IMG/VR virus record: IMGVR_UViG_3300027754_000160
Coordinates: 1 to 46,215 of that record
Source of the DNA: a virus
Strand: one strand, 5' to 3'
DNA: 46,215 nt
Shown here piece after piece: positions 37,801 to 45,995 of the stretch; within the stretch, counting starts at the first letter, position 1; every line of letters begins with the position of its first letter. The notes under the pieces were generated by a model. It saw only the letters and a list, made by a program, of their open reading frames with translations. It did not search any database and had not been told where the DNA came from. Position numbers and translations under genes: made by a program.

Positions 37801-38936
37801 GGGTCTTTCGCGGCACTGAGCGCCCTGACTGCATCATTGAGCCGCTGCATCTCGACGTTGGCAGCAACGTAGTCCTTCCGCAACTTTTCTGCGTAGTTGG
37901 GATCAGCATCGTCTGTCGCCTTTTGCTGCGCTGCAACAGCGGCTTGCTGTTGCTGAACTTCAGCAGCCTTGGTGGCTTCTTCTTGTGCTTTCTGCTCAAC
38001 CTGTGCTCGTGCACCGCCACGCTCTGACAACCGGCCCACTGCACCAAGTGGAGCCAACAGCCCTACCTGATACGCAGTCTCGCCGTACTCTCTGAGCGCA
38101 TCAGGACTTGAGAGCGACAGCCCCGCCTGTGCACGCTCCAGCATCTGCTGGGTGATTTCCGTGGGAATCTCGGCCAGCGCACCAACGCCCACGCCTTTGG
38201 CAAGCACCGTCAGCAACCGCTCATCAGCCAGCTTGGCTGCACCCTCGGCACTGCGACCCAGCAGCGCTCCCATAGGGATGCCGGTCAACTTCTGCACCAG
38301 CCTGCCACCAAACGGGATTAGCGAACCTGCTACGTCCAAACCAGCTTGAGGAACGGCGGCGGCTAGGGCACGCCCTGCATTTACGGGAACGCCTTCTTGC
38401 GCTTGCCGCTCAACATTCCCGCTGAACTGCTGTATCAGAGACGGTAGCAGCGCCCCGCCAATGCCGCCAACGGTTGCCCCAACAGGGCCAAGAACACTAC
38501 CCGCTGTCGCCCCGAGTCGCGCACTACCTGCCATTGCAGCTAGGTTAGGTGCTTGTTCTGCAAGTGCCGCTGGGATTTGACTTAACGCTTCGCCTGCCGC
38601 AGACAGCACGCCGTCTTTGTTGTATGCGTCTTTGACTTTCTGCAAGCTGACTTGATCAGCGTACTTCTTGCCCATCGCCTCGCCGCGCTCAAGTCCTGCG
38701 CGTGCTGCCGCTTCGGCATCCCCGGTAGCAGCACCAAGGGCTGTGCGTCCGCTGGAGATGAGGGACTCAACGCCTTTGCCTATAGCAGCGCCAATCCCAG
38801 TTTTTGGTTTGGGGGCTTCCTCGGGGGGTTGTGCAGCCATTAGCTGCTGTGCAATTCTGGCTAACTGTCTCGCATCCTCTACATTACCCGCTGCATCTGC
38901 ATTGCGCAACGCTGTGAGGACTTGCTCAAGTTCCAT
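31800..38936 (-). CDS. Giant polyvalent virion protein with HExxH domain (about 2380 aa)
   Basis: This is probably carried in the virion and ejected with DNA. The N-terminal 45 residues are a helical MELEQVLTALRNADAAGNVE segment. Gly/Ala-rich, membrane-active-like stretches follow (90-300, e.g. GATAGSVLGPVGATVGGIGG), then P/V/A-rich linker repeats APVVK/E (about 513-538) and a very long charged coiled coil (about 560-1250). A zinc-protease motif lies in ETVVHEAAHAATMFE (H1364, E1365, H1368). The C-terminal third contains SPSIHMANALIPFFNSQIQG and PIKAPIPFEVGYLFKALPEA, which match large polyvalent protein-associated (LPD38-like) regions of phage 'DarB-like' proteins. The ATG at 38936 has AGGTG upstream; a GTG three codons earlier touches the previous stop. 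At over 7 kb it is 15% of the window. Confidence 0.85.
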   Translation of the reverse strand: MELEQVLTALRNADAAGNVEDARQLARIAQQLMAAQPPEEAPKPKTGIGAAIGKGVESLISSGRTALGAATGDAEAAARAGLERGEAMGKKYADQVSLQKVKDAYNKDGVLSAAGEALSQIPAALAEQAPNLAAMAGSARLGATAGSVLGPVGATVGGIGGALLPSLIQQFSGNVERQAQEGVPVNAGRALAAAVPQAGLDVAGSLIPFGGRLVQKLTGIPMGALLGRSAEGAAKLADERLLTVLAKGVGVGALAEIPTEITQQMLERAQAGLSLSSPDALREYGETAYQVGLLAPLGAVGRLSERGGARAQVEQKAQEEATKAAEVQQQQAAVAAQQKATDDADPNYAEKLRKDYVAANVEMQRLNDAVRALSAAKDPLSVADAKDARVARDAYAKETMQPLVNEIRRVRQLHPGVDFRPPAAVAPAVAAAEPTVAPVEPMAVQPAVAEPVVTTTPMPEATTAPLPKAQTVEGTVSAPVDEVTPPVPAVPPEVAETEVEPVKKPRAKKAVAEAPVVKAPVVKAPVVEAPVVEAPVVEDTTVEPTEPKTLEQAFATTQKPKEIPVGSQYMIPGAAQLNRTRAVQTQELTQEIRTELTQLSKNLTVARQEGRKGDALEIIARMRYLQDQGRAASVRPVWEGAAGTKESETIEKQPAERTSPRALQQDIERAQALPNLSDTNAKLLDKLQQNLPALLQYKAPTTGRIPGLETVPAVPEAARGAGDTRVRIVDFLDSLRQGLPAETEARNLQQQLAQIERQAQQEVSPRELQGMLAKVSKPKSSATATRDVYAAPLAERTQASYRKFKAPEKAALDNTAELSRNERGLLRLVGENQAAIMADPAARMTVARWLSSDVGQGIGDATQDLRKYFGVAEKAAPAAQEDMFPAEREQEVRREETRGMYEDLFSEQKPTVAETRAEKQKESSKERKLTGDLSALPGKQISFERRRAMLAAIDEAPLKRQAFEDAINDANLSQEERDVARTQLTTYLVKLRKRAENKDASYATAYRLRGEESQKTQDLKKKLEAPGLTDAKRKGLQTRFRKAQDQLNKRDEQLARLRGVEIEAVETPEQRSQTLDTLFRETYGQAVSEEQQVELNKTKGRALGAVARKEVFPATVFYSGEEGGVKETEKRTYTRPDMRLTETRGVKQRDVQISKAEMESSNKLQQQKKEAFDARAQEQQLFEIAQKKVEDLSAKLTNIKERVAAVGRLDPRTRKQTLVDSLNVEQTRITAELSAAKTDAAQAAPKTGTISQKSEGEIYGGEFEGKMRGTSGPNDTPLSAKNVDLLGGNKLAAVLTNISEKSSNHVARRIAGKLAAVVEVNGVNVKLVEVTAQDSPDAPGSTSRDGNRVRINENTGLSEETVVHEAAHAATMFELDKADDKLTPNQRKAKDELNRMRDSVLADKDFDNKVIKDGDIHEFVAEGLASRAVQTYMRGKQWEGRSLWQRFKDGLLRLIGVNTPAKGPMLDRFLDLAENFIAAKAENAPSVEKTKLRSVGSLLSPKDVKYANPGLAAAGVIGDTFIAKERGVIDRVRAASGGWLGAETQFVDRFAPLERVSKGMEALKGSQMMYYLRMYDQRMNFTAQSVANGAIQRVAKQRKDGRTEYVVESVDGANIQQVVDILKKAPAGSPDAANRLFTMYLAGIRAKNKGFQTLHFGDALTEAQLDSAMANIRATPGLEENFKQARDVYNEYNRNMVGFLEQSGAISKAHAARLTKENDYIPFYREQNGVALLTIGGETPIRVGSIAEQPYLHELVGGDRPILDFLTSSVQNTALITDMGLRNLATKNSMNELEDMGLAQIRRGPGTADPKVVRFKIDGDDYHAIVDTDKAGVPADLLVKGMQGIPTQFNVLVRALGFPATLLRRAVTLSPTYAARQLFRDSLAASLLSGADFVPVLGALKEINIFGKPSAAKSTLEKRGITGGQIFAGGSSSEAMTKILNDMMSGKGNLGQLISKAEALNMEADAATRRAQYNSYIKQGLSEMEATLMSLESMNFNKRGASPSIHMANALIPFFNSQIQGLNVLYKALTGKLPFDKRLKIQEKLITNGALMFGASLAYAAMMQDDEAYKNATPEQKYGNWFIRIPGIDEPIKAPIPFEVGYLFKALPEAIYNSLANENGAEEAFKALNAIILQTLPGGTSMATVQYKGVNIPITPPIPQALKPGIEAALGKSFYTRQDILSRREQAVLPEQQFRESSSEISKMMGSGLGLSPIKIEALVSGYTGTMGLALMQVLSMGVPTGESPEKTTKRLSDMPVIGSSFQPNDAGGIINAVYERMNDVKKVKTTVDRMLSEGRVAEAKELVSQRSEEFAQAGVADYFTSNMQQITKYENAIRASNLTGDEKQAKLAEMRQLKIRLAETVRQATDAAKNVDKTTRP
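37322..37396 (-). repeat. Five tandem 15-bp repeats encoding APVV(K/E)
   Basis: Plus-strand unit CTTCAACTACCGGAG three times, then CTTTAACTACCGGAG twice. Read on the minus strand they encode the pentapeptide (A/K/E)PVV repeat in the linker of the giant virion protein. Because 15 bp is a multiple of three, copy number can vary without frameshift. Flanking partial units suggest slippage. Confidence 0.9.
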
Positions 38937-38945
38937 AAACTGCAC

Positions 38946-41456
38946 CTATTGTAAATATTTATCCACCAGTGGATTGCCAGTTTTGCCACCAGCACCGCCC
39001 ATTGTACCCATAAGCTCTGGGTAACTATTAAGCAATTCTGCTCGAGCTTGCCGTTTTGCTGCAGCCATCTTGACGGGGTCGAGACTGAGCATTTGATTGG
39101 CTTCAAGTTTTAAAAACTCTGTTGCAAGTTCTTTACGAAACTGAGCCAGTGGCTTGTCGTCTTCAGCCTTACGGCCAGCCTCTGACTCAAGGTAGTTGCC
39201 ATATTTCTCGTAGTACTTAGCCATTGCCGCTTCTTTTTTCTCATCGGCTGCGGCTTTTGCCCTTGCTTGTTTAGAAGCTAGGGCAGCAACACCCGCTTCG
39301 CCCACATTCTGTAGCGCATACTGCGACTTGCCTGCCATCAGTTGCAGGCCAAACATCATCAGGTCTTCGTAACCAAACCCTTTTAGGCGATCTGGTTCTG
39401 GGCTTGCCATGATTGCTTTGGTAGCCTCTGCCACAGCTTCTTTTTTAACTGGGTTTGGAACATCCGCAAAATCACGGTCTGTGATTTGTTTGTCCCAAGA
39501 TGCCGTAGGTTCTGGTGCGCTACTAGCCCCTTCAGTTGCTGCTGCACCTGCTGCACCTGCTCCCACTGCCCCCGCACCTACAAGTGAAGGAGTAGGAAAT
39601 TTTAATGGTGCTGGTCGTTCTTGTAACGCTGCCATAGATCCTGCGGCTACCTGTGCATCTGCTTTTGCCGCTTCTGCTGCTTTTGCTGCTTCTGCCGCTT
39701 TTGCTGCTTCTGCGGCTGCTACTGCTGCAGGTTCAACTACAACTGGTTTTTCTGCTACTACAACGGGTTTTTCTGCGGTTGCCTTCGCTCTTTCTGCCGC
39801 TCTAAAGTCTGCTCTAGCAACGGCTTCTGCTTTAAGTTTTGCTGCTTCAGGAAGTAGGGTGGGTATACCACCGGTAACGACAGGTGGAGGTGTAGGAACA
39901 ATTGTTTTTGGTGCTGCCGCTGGAGCGGGTGCTGCCGCTGGAGCGGGTGCGGGTGCGGGTGCAGGTGCAGGTGCGGGTGCGGGTGCAGGCGTTGGTGCGG
40001 CTTTTGGTGGTGCTGCCGCTGGTGTTGGTGCTGGTGCTGGTGCTGGTGCGGGTACAGGTGCTGCTTCTGCGGTTTTTAATGGTGTTTTTCCTTTGCGACC
40101 AACAGGTATAAGCGCTGGCAAAAAATCTGAAATTCTTGTTGCTATATCTCCAGCAGTGACTGAACCTGTAGCCTTGTCTATTGCTTCTCCAACGGGTTTT
40201 GATACATATTCTGAGAATTTATTTGGCAAATACCCAAGAGCATCTAGTATTCCCTTACTTGCTTCTGAAGTTGGGCTGGAACCGCCTGCTATATTGCCTA
40301 CATATTGTTCAGCGCGTTTTGCATAATCGGCACCTTGCCCTTCTTTCCCCGGCATAACTGCGCCAGCAACATTCCCAGCAAGACCAGCAATTTGTGAAGC
40401 CAAACCTTGAACAATACCCCGAGGCACTTCAGAAATTGGTTTGATATCTATTGGAGGAAGCAGAGTTTTTCTTATTTTGTCTGCTGTTGTACCGCCAAAA
40501 GGATTGGTTGTGTCTTTGGGTTTATCTACGGTTCGTTTGAGGTAGTTTACAGGTTCAACGGCCCGTTGTGCTACTTGTTCTGGTGTAAGGTTGCCTTTTT
40601 TGGTTAGACTTTCAGCTATCTCTTTTCTTAAATTATCGGGAACTAACACACCGTCATTTTTCTTTAGGTGGTTATTTAATACCGTTTCTCCTTGGTTGTA
40701 CGCTACCGCCATTAAACGAGGATCATTATTATATTTTTTCTGTAAATCTTTCATAAACCGCAACGATGCGTCTATATTTTTGATAGGGTTTGTGCGTTCT
40801 TCTGGTGCTACCCCGTAGGCTTTGCCCGTTGCTGATATTAACTGCCCAATACCAACAGAACCACTTCCTGAAGCGGCATTAGGATCATACCCAGTGGGGT
40901 ACGCTTTGGTTCTAGACTCGTGCGAAAAAATGCTGTCCACAAACTGTGGATCAAGCCCCATTTTTGCTGCTTGTGTAAGCGCGTATCTACGATAGTCTGC
41001 TGTTGTTCCCGGCCCAGAATCTCCGCCTTTAGCAAACCCAACGATCCCACCATCAGCCATGTTAGACAGGCTGCGTTCGGGTAAAGCGCCTATGCCCATT
41101 TCTTCGGGCAGTTGAGAGTCCATGTAGCCACCGTTTGCTGCCATTTGGGGTGGCATACCTTGCGGTGCTTGCTGCTGCGGTGCTTGTGGCTGCCCCTGTA
41201 GGGGCATACCTTGTGGCGGCATACCCTGTGGCATCCTTGGCTGGTTCATGGCTTGAATAGCCTGCTGAACTACCGGGGCCTGCATCTCAGGCTCACCCCG
41301 TTTGCCTTGTGTAATTTCTTTGGCAATGTTGTTTACAAACAACGCCATTGACACCGCAATAGGATCATCTGAATGTTCTGCGGCGTATCTCTGCCTGCCT
41401 TCTGGCCCCATCCTAGCCAGCATCTTTTGCAGGTTACCAATTCGATCATCAAACAT
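38946..41456 (-). CDS. Virion-associated lytic transglycosylase protein
   Basis: In this 836-aa protein, residues about 155-260 form an SLT-type lytic transglycosylase domain: SIFSHESRTKAYPTGYDPNA with catalytic Glu180, the substrate-binding GSVGIGQLISATGKAYG (199-215) and AVAYNQGE (250-257). It would cleave peptidoglycan during DNA entry. Before it are a Q/P/M-rich stretch (MPPQGMPLQGQPQAPQQQ) and two 'ANGG/AKGG' motifs (AANGGYM, FAKGGDSG). After it come Gly/Ala helical regions, an Ala-Pro repeat linker (about 465-515), an alanine-rich helix (AEAAKAAEAAKAAEAAK) and a C-terminal helical domain. The ribosome site AAGGAA overlaps the end of the upstream gene. It is followed at once by the giant protein, a common pairing of cell-wall opener and ejected protein. 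Confidence 0.88.
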   Translation of the reverse strand: MFDDRIGNLQKMLARMGPEGRQRYAAEHSDDPIAVSMALFVNNIAKEITQGKRGEPEMQAPVVQQAIQAMNQPRMPQGMPPQGMPLQGQPQAPQQQAPQGMPPQMAANGGYMDSQLPEEMGIGALPERSLSNMADGGIVGFAKGGDSGPGTTADYRRYALTQAAKMGLDPQFVDSIFSHESRTKAYPTGYDPNAASGSGSVGIGQLISATGKAYGVAPEERTNPIKNIDASLRFMKDLQKKYNNDPRLMAVAYNQGETVLNNHLKKNDGVLVPDNLRKEIAESLTKKGNLTPEQVAQRAVEPVNYLKRTVDKPKDTTNPFGGTTADKIRKTLLPPIDIKPISEVPRGIVQGLASQIAGLAGNVAGAVMPGKEGQGADYAKRAEQYVGNIAGGSSPTSEASKGILDALGYLPNKFSEYVSKPVGEAIDKATGSVTAGDIATRISDFLPALIPVGRKGKTPLKTAEAAPVPAPAPAPAPTPAAAPPKAAPTPAPAPAPAPAPAPAPAPAAAPAPAAAPKTIVPTPPPVVTGGIPTLLPEAAKLKAEAVARADFRAAERAKATAEKPVVVAEKPVVVEPAAVAAAEAAKAAEAAKAAEAAKADAQVAAGSMAALQERPAPLKFPTPSLVGAGAVGAGAAGAAATEGASSAPEPTASWDKQITDRDFADVPNPVKKEAVAEATKAIMASPEPDRLKGFGYEDLMMFGLQLMAGKSQYALQNVGEAGVAALASKQARAKAAADEKKEAAMAKYYEKYGNYLESEAGRKAEDDKPLAQFRKELATEFLKLEANQMLSLDPVKMAAAKRQARAELLNSYPELMGTMGGAGGKTGNPLVDKYLQ
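39911..40062 (-). repeat. Low-complexity Ala-Pro coding repeat
   Basis: Degenerate GCTGCCGCTGGAGCGGGT and GCGGGT/GCAGGT units (plus strand) encode alternating Ala-Pro in the linker of the transglycosylase protein. Such AP repeats form extended stiff spacers. Near-exact units indicate recent expansion, and the stretch also leaves long spurious open frames on the plus strand. Confidence 0.8.
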
Positions 41457-41465
41457 TTTGATTCC

Positions 41466-42587
41466 TTATGCCATGCTGTGGATAGCCAACGCAACAAGAC
41501 CTTGTGGTTTTGATTTTACCAAACCACCTTTGGCATAACTTCCAACCATACCACCGTTTGCTTTGCCGCCAAAAGCACCGAACGCTCCCAGTGCAGTAGC
41601 TCCCAAACCGCCTATCTGGCTCAACATGCTAGGAGGGGCTTGGTAGTTGTACATTGTGCTACCAGCATTGGTGGTTGGTGCTCCACGCAAGATGTCGGAC
41701 ATAAACCCAATTTGTTTGTACGGATAGTTCTGGGAGCTTTGAAAATCTTGGTACTGATTGTTTAAATCAGTCTGCTGCTGTTGCTGCTGTTGAGCGCCCA
41801 GTTGGTTCTGCATCTGGTTGATGCCCATATTCTGGTTGTACTGCGTGTTGCCTAGATTGCCCAGTGTGGTTGCCCCGGTCAAAGCCGTCTGAAGTCCTTG
41901 TAGGCCAAGTCCAGCGCCGTACTGTCCTTGCTGCGCGTTTAGTTGCGCTGCGTTCTGACGGGCTTGCTGTTCCGCATTGAACTGTTGCTGACCTTGTGAG
42001 TAGGCAGTGTTTAACCCCTGTGCTTGGATGTCGCCTTTTTGCAACGCAAGATTACGAGCAGCTTCTGCATCCATGATGGCTGATCGAGAACCGCCAAAAG
42101 CGCCCTTGCTTACTTGATCAGCTTGTCGCCCAGTTGATGCAATGTCAGCTTGCCGCTGCGCTTCACGCAGTTGAATGTCCGTTACATTCTGCTGGTACGG
42201 GGTCATGTACTGCCCAGCAGCACCCGTACCGGGTGTCATCGCCCCTGTTTGTGCGTTATACGTTGGGCCTGAACCACTGGTAAAGGATTGCGTAGTGAAC
42301 GGGTTGTAGGTGTACCCGGTGTTTAAAGCACCTAGTGATGCCAACCCTGCCGTTGCTGTGGCATCTTTCAGTTGCCCAGAACCCTGCATAAGAGCAGCGT
42401 TGTCATAGGACAACTGTTGCAAGGGACTGAACTGCGCTACCCGATCCCCCATGTACGTCATGAAGGGGTTGTTTTCCAGATCAGTTAGGTTGGAGGCATC
42501 CCCCAACATCTGGTTGGCATATTCCTCTAGCTCTGGCGCAAAGCCGTACTGGTTTTGTTGTATTGTTGTTGAGGTTGGATCTGGCAT
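41466..42587 (-). CDS. Virion/internal protein with glutamine-rich helices
   Basis: In this 373-aa protein, after PELEEYANQMLGDASNLTDL the middle has MTPYQQNVTDIQLREAQRQA, SKGAFGGSRSAIMDAEAARN and a long Q/A/N helix (AEQQARQNAAQLNAQQGQYG). The end, GALGAFGGKANGGMVGSYAK, contains hydrophobic glycines and the recurring 'ANGG/AKGG' motifs. The 'YQQNVTDIQ-REA-RQ' and 'GAFGGSR-A' blocks are familiar from internal or ejection-type proteins of podoviruses from aquatic samples; exact role not established. The ribosome site AAGGAC precedes the ATG; 9-nt spacing to neighbours on both sides. Confidence 0.75.
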   Translation of the reverse strand: MPDPTSTTIQQNQYGFAPELEEYANQMLGDASNLTDLENNPFMTYMGDRVAQFSPLQQLSYDNAALMQGSGQLKDATATAGLASLGALNTGYTYNPFTTQSFTSGSGPTYNAQTGAMTPGTGAAGQYMTPYQQNVTDIQLREAQRQADIASTGRQADQVSKGAFGGSRSAIMDAEAARNLALQKGDIQAQGLNTAYSQGQQQFNAEQQARQNAAQLNAQQGQYGAGLGLQGLQTALTGATTLGNLGNTQYNQNMGINQMQNQLGAQQQQQQQTDLNNQYQDFQSSQNYPYKQIGFMSDILRGAPTTNAGSTMYNYQAPPSMLSQIGGLGATALGAFGAFGGKANGGMVGSYAKGGLVKSKPQGLVALAIHSMA

Positions 42588-42596
42588 GATGCGTCC

Positions 42597-45500
42597 TTAT
42601 GCGGGAAGATATTTGTGTGCTTTGGAATCCACAGCCACACTGTTTTTGCCGGTAGTTTTACGGCGGTTGGCTTGTATACGATCCATCATTTTGTACAGTG
42701 CCCGTGCACCAGCTTCGGTGGAGCCGTTGCCAAGCTCAGACACAATCCGGGCAGGTACAACAAACTCACCATCTGCGAGTCGAGCGGGTTGACGATCTCC
42801 AATGCTTGCTGGGATGCTGTCTGACACACCATCACCGGGGCCGCGCAGGAGCCTGCCACCGTCTGAGTAGCCACCGAGGGAGCCTAGACCACCTTGGGCG
42901 TAGCCTGCCATGCCACCAGAAGCCATGTAACCACTACCACTACCAATATCGCCTCGATCACCTTCAGCAATATCCCCGCCTCCGGGTTGCCCGTTTTGTG
43001 CGGCTGTTGCTGCTGCGTCTGCTCGATCTGAAGCACCAAAACGGGCTTCATAAGAATCTCTTGCTTTTATTTCAGCAGAATTAGGGGTGTTAAGTGCGTT
43101 GTTTAGGTCTCTAGCTTCTCTATCATCCGCTATGGCTGCTCGTGCTGCTTGTGCTGCTTCTGCTATCGCTGCTTGATCTGCGCTACTACCTCGGCCTAAT
43201 CGTCCTTCATGGCTAAAGTTAGGGTCTATATTTCTAGCAAGAGTGTCTGATATTGCTCCCAGTAAACCTTTGCCACCACTCATATTTCCCAAGGTTGCAG
43301 CTAAAGAGTTTGCTCCAGATGCAAGCCCTGTGGTCGGGCCACTAATACCGCCAACCATAGTTGCTCCGGGAATGCCGTATCCTCCACCGGGGCCAGACTC
43401 AGTTCCCGGCCCACGCGCATCCCCAGCATTGCTGCCACCTGACATATCCATCAAGCCTGCTATGCCAGAACCACTAGCTGAACCGGTTTCATATTTGTTA
43501 GTTAACGGGTTCCACCTGTAAGTAACACCATCTTTTACGGTTGTTTCAGAACGATATATGCCATTAGGGAAGTCAAAATAATATTTAATACCCGTGGTGT
43601 TATCCGTAAATTCTTTGTCTGGCAACCCACCACTTGCATACCCAACGCCTGCAAGACCACCGTTGGCAAGAGCCATTAAACCACCTTCTGCTTTACCAAA
43701 TGCTTTGTCAGCTTTTGCGTTTGCCAACAGTGTAGTAATTTGATTTTTGGTCATACCCGTGGCCTCGGCCAAAGTATCAGGATCTACAAAGTTTGTAATA
43801 GACCAATTAGCCAAAGCATTACCCTCTAAGGGTGTTTTTGCTAGTGCGGCTTTAGCTTGGTTAATCGACATGTAGTTAATAGTTGACTTTTCTTTTGTAG
43901 TCGGGTCTGTTATGGTTTTCTGCCGCATATAATCTAGATTGCGGTCATACTTGCCGGTTTCTTTATTCCAATTAAGCTTTGTGTTTGTGTTGACGGGAAG
44001 CCCTAGTACGGCTTCTTTGTACGGGCGCATGATCTCGCGGTACGTCTCTTTGCCCGTTTCATCTACGTCCGTCATCTTGGTTGGCTTCGGCCCCTTGCCC
44101 CTCAAGTAGTCATACATTTTTTTGCTGTAACCAGTATTTGAATACTTGGCATCAAACTCGGCGGTTGTTGTTGGCACAAATTTAGGGGTGTATCCAAGGT
44201 TACCACCGCCTGCCTCGTATGTATCTCGCACACCTGTCATACCCGTGAAACCACCAACAGGAATACCGGGAATGCGTGGGGACGTTGTGATTGTCCCGTT
44301 GGGGTTGATAGTTGTCCCACCGCCTACTTGACCAGCACCTGTGCTACCGCCAACACCGGGTGCTATGTACTGTGTACCTGCTGTTGTTAGGTCTGTAACT
44401 ACTGCGGGGTTTTGTACTACGGGGTTAACTACAACGGGTCTTGCTGCGCGCTCTCTGGCAGCGTGTTCTTTAAACCCAGCCAGTTCTGTTGGGTCAATGT
44501 AATCACCAAAAGTTTTTTGCCAAAAAGCCATGCCCTCTGGGTCTGCTGTGCCGGGACGACCTAGTTCTGATTGATACAGCGCGTTAAGGCCAGAAATTGG
44601 TATGTAGTTCTGTTGATTGGCGCGAGTAGAAGTTTCAGGTACAGCAGCGGCTCTAAAAATATCCCTCTCACTGTCATCAATGGTAGCGCCAAATTTAGTA
44701 GCCCAGTTTTGTAAAACTTCAGGACTTTCTGCTTTACGATCTAGAACAGACCCGTACAGACCTTGAGCCGCTACTAAAGCGGCATTGTTTGTATTATCTT
44801 TAGCAAGCTGTTCTGCAAATGTTCTTCTAACATCTTGTATGTCTTTTCCAGTATCAAAAAAGTCAGGTGGAGAGTATTGTGGTGCTTGTGGCAATACTTG
44901 TGCTACAGGTGCTGGTGCTGTTTCTGCTACGGGTGTTGCCGGTGCTGCTTGTGCATTAGATAGCGCCGCTATACCTGCTCCTGCTTGGGGCGATACTTGT
45001 GCTGCAGCTAACGGTGCTGTTTCTGCTACGGGTGCTGCTGGTGTTGCAGCAAACCCTGACCCTGCATTTGTATTGGTTACTACAGGGGCTGCTGGTTGAG
45101 GATAGTTTGTTGCTATGTAATTTCTAAGCCATGCATCCTCATCAAAAGGGGCCGCCGCTGCTCCCACTGGCCCACCCCCCTCATAGTGAACTGCCCCACC
45201 GTGAGCCAAACTCATCAACCCACCTTTTGCGGCAGAACGGCTGTACAGTTGTGAAATTGGGTCGTACCCATCGTTTGATCTAGGCTGATTACGCTCAAAT
45301 GTTTGTGAGCGCGGATCAAACTTTTCGTTTGAAATTGGCGTTGAAGGCCGTCTTGGCGTGACTGTTGGAACTGTGTTACCTACGTCCCCCGCAAAAATAG
45401 CTGGGGATGCTGCTGCTGCCAAATATTTAGCACCTGTTTTTAAAGCTGTCATGGGATTGCTACCCGCAAAAGACAAACCTGCCCCAAGTTTGTCTGACAT

Positions 45501-45995
45501 CGTTGCTGATGCCATGCGGTTAGCTACACTATCCTGAAGAGCTTGATCGGACAGTTTCTGCCCTACTCCTTCTTCCATTGCTTGAGCGCCAAGTTGTCCA
45601 GCACCCATTCCAACAAGAGTGTCTGTGATACCCGCACCACCATAAGCACCAAGACCAGCTTGCAAGCCTTTTCCTAAATCTCCAGAAATAGCCGCAGTAG
45701 CAGCCCCAACAGCAAGACCTGTTCCAGCAGCACCGCTTAGACCTAATACACCCCCAACGGCTGTGCCAACGCCGGGAGCAAAATAATTAAGCGCGGCTCC
45801 CGCAAGGGTGGGCAGCAAGTCTTTTAGGCTAAACGCTTCTGGCAAACCTGTGTCGGGGTTGATCGTTAGGGATGTACCGTGCGCCACAGCCAGTTTTTGT
45901 AGCCCCTCCACCTCGCGGGGGGACATGTGCACGAGGGTCGAGTCCGGGCCTCTGCCTCGGGCAGACATGTGGTTGGCAAGTTGGTGTAGGCTCAT
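42597..45995 (-). CDS. Large virion protein (1132 aa), probable internal or tail-associated
   Basis: The N-terminus MSLHQLANHMSARGRGPDST with LVHMSPREVEGLQKLAVAHG is followed by a 110-residue Gly/Ala hydrophobic region (AGAALNYFAPGVGTAVGGVL), likely membrane-interacting. Pro/Ala linkers contain a duplicated TPVAETAP/APVAETAP block. Several GG motifs are spread along it (AAKGGLMSLAHGGAVHYEGG, EGGLMALANGGLAGVGYASG, YAQGGLGSLGGYSDGG). The C-terminus DGVSDSIPASIGDRQPARLA with DGEFVVPARIVSELGNGSTE is a conserved phage structural end, often with 'SDSIPA-L--GEFV'. The start is inside the upstream gene's end (ATGA overlap). A DNA-ejection or tail-tip role is plausible. Protein family unnamed. Confidence 0.8.
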   Translation of the reverse strand: MSLHQLANHMSARGRGPDSTLVHMSPREVEGLQKLAVAHGTSLTINPDTGLPEAFSLKDLLPTLAGAALNYFAPGVGTAVGGVLGLSGAAGTGLAVGAATAAISGDLGKGLQAGLGAYGGAGITDTLVGMGAGQLGAQAMEEGVGQKLSDQALQDSVANRMASATMSDKLGAGLSFAGSNPMTALKTGAKYLAAAASPAIFAGDVGNTVPTVTPRRPSTPISNEKFDPRSQTFERNQPRSNDGYDPISQLYSRSAAKGGLMSLAHGGAVHYEGGGPVGAAAAPFDEDAWLRNYIATNYPQPAAPVVTNTNAGSGFAATPAAPVAETAPLAAAQVSPQAGAGIAALSNAQAAPATPVAETAPAPVAQVLPQAPQYSPPDFFDTGKDIQDVRRTFAEQLAKDNTNNAALVAAQGLYGSVLDRKAESPEVLQNWATKFGATIDDSERDIFRAAAVPETSTRANQQNYIPISGLNALYQSELGRPGTADPEGMAFWQKTFGDYIDPTELAGFKEHAARERAARPVVVNPVVQNPAVVTDLTTAGTQYIAPGVGGSTGAGQVGGGTTINPNGTITTSPRIPGIPVGGFTGMTGVRDTYEAGGGNLGYTPKFVPTTTAEFDAKYSNTGYSKKMYDYLRGKGPKPTKMTDVDETGKETYREIMRPYKEAVLGLPVNTNTKLNWNKETGKYDRNLDYMRQKTITDPTTKEKSTINYMSINQAKAALAKTPLEGNALANWSITNFVDPDTLAEATGMTKNQITTLLANAKADKAFGKAEGGLMALANGGLAGVGYASGGLPDKEFTDNTTGIKYYFDFPNGIYRSETTVKDGVTYRWNPLTNKYETGSASGSGIAGLMDMSGGSNAGDARGPGTESGPGGGYGIPGATMVGGISGPTTGLASGANSLAATLGNMSGGKGLLGAISDTLARNIDPNFSHEGRLGRGSSADQAAIAEAAQAARAAIADDREARDLNNALNTPNSAEIKARDSYEARFGASDRADAAATAAQNGQPGGGDIAEGDRGDIGSGSGYMASGGMAGYAQGGLGSLGGYSDGGRLLRGPGDGVSDSIPASIGDRQPARLADGEFVVPARIVSELGNGSTEAGARALYKMMDRIQANRRKTTGKNSVAVDSKAHKYLPA

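Noticed and set aside
39409-40326. 305-aa alanine/glycine-rich plus-strand frame
   Set aside because: It is the mirror of the Ala-Pro coding repeat in the transglycosylase gene; repeats of GC-rich codons leave all frames open.
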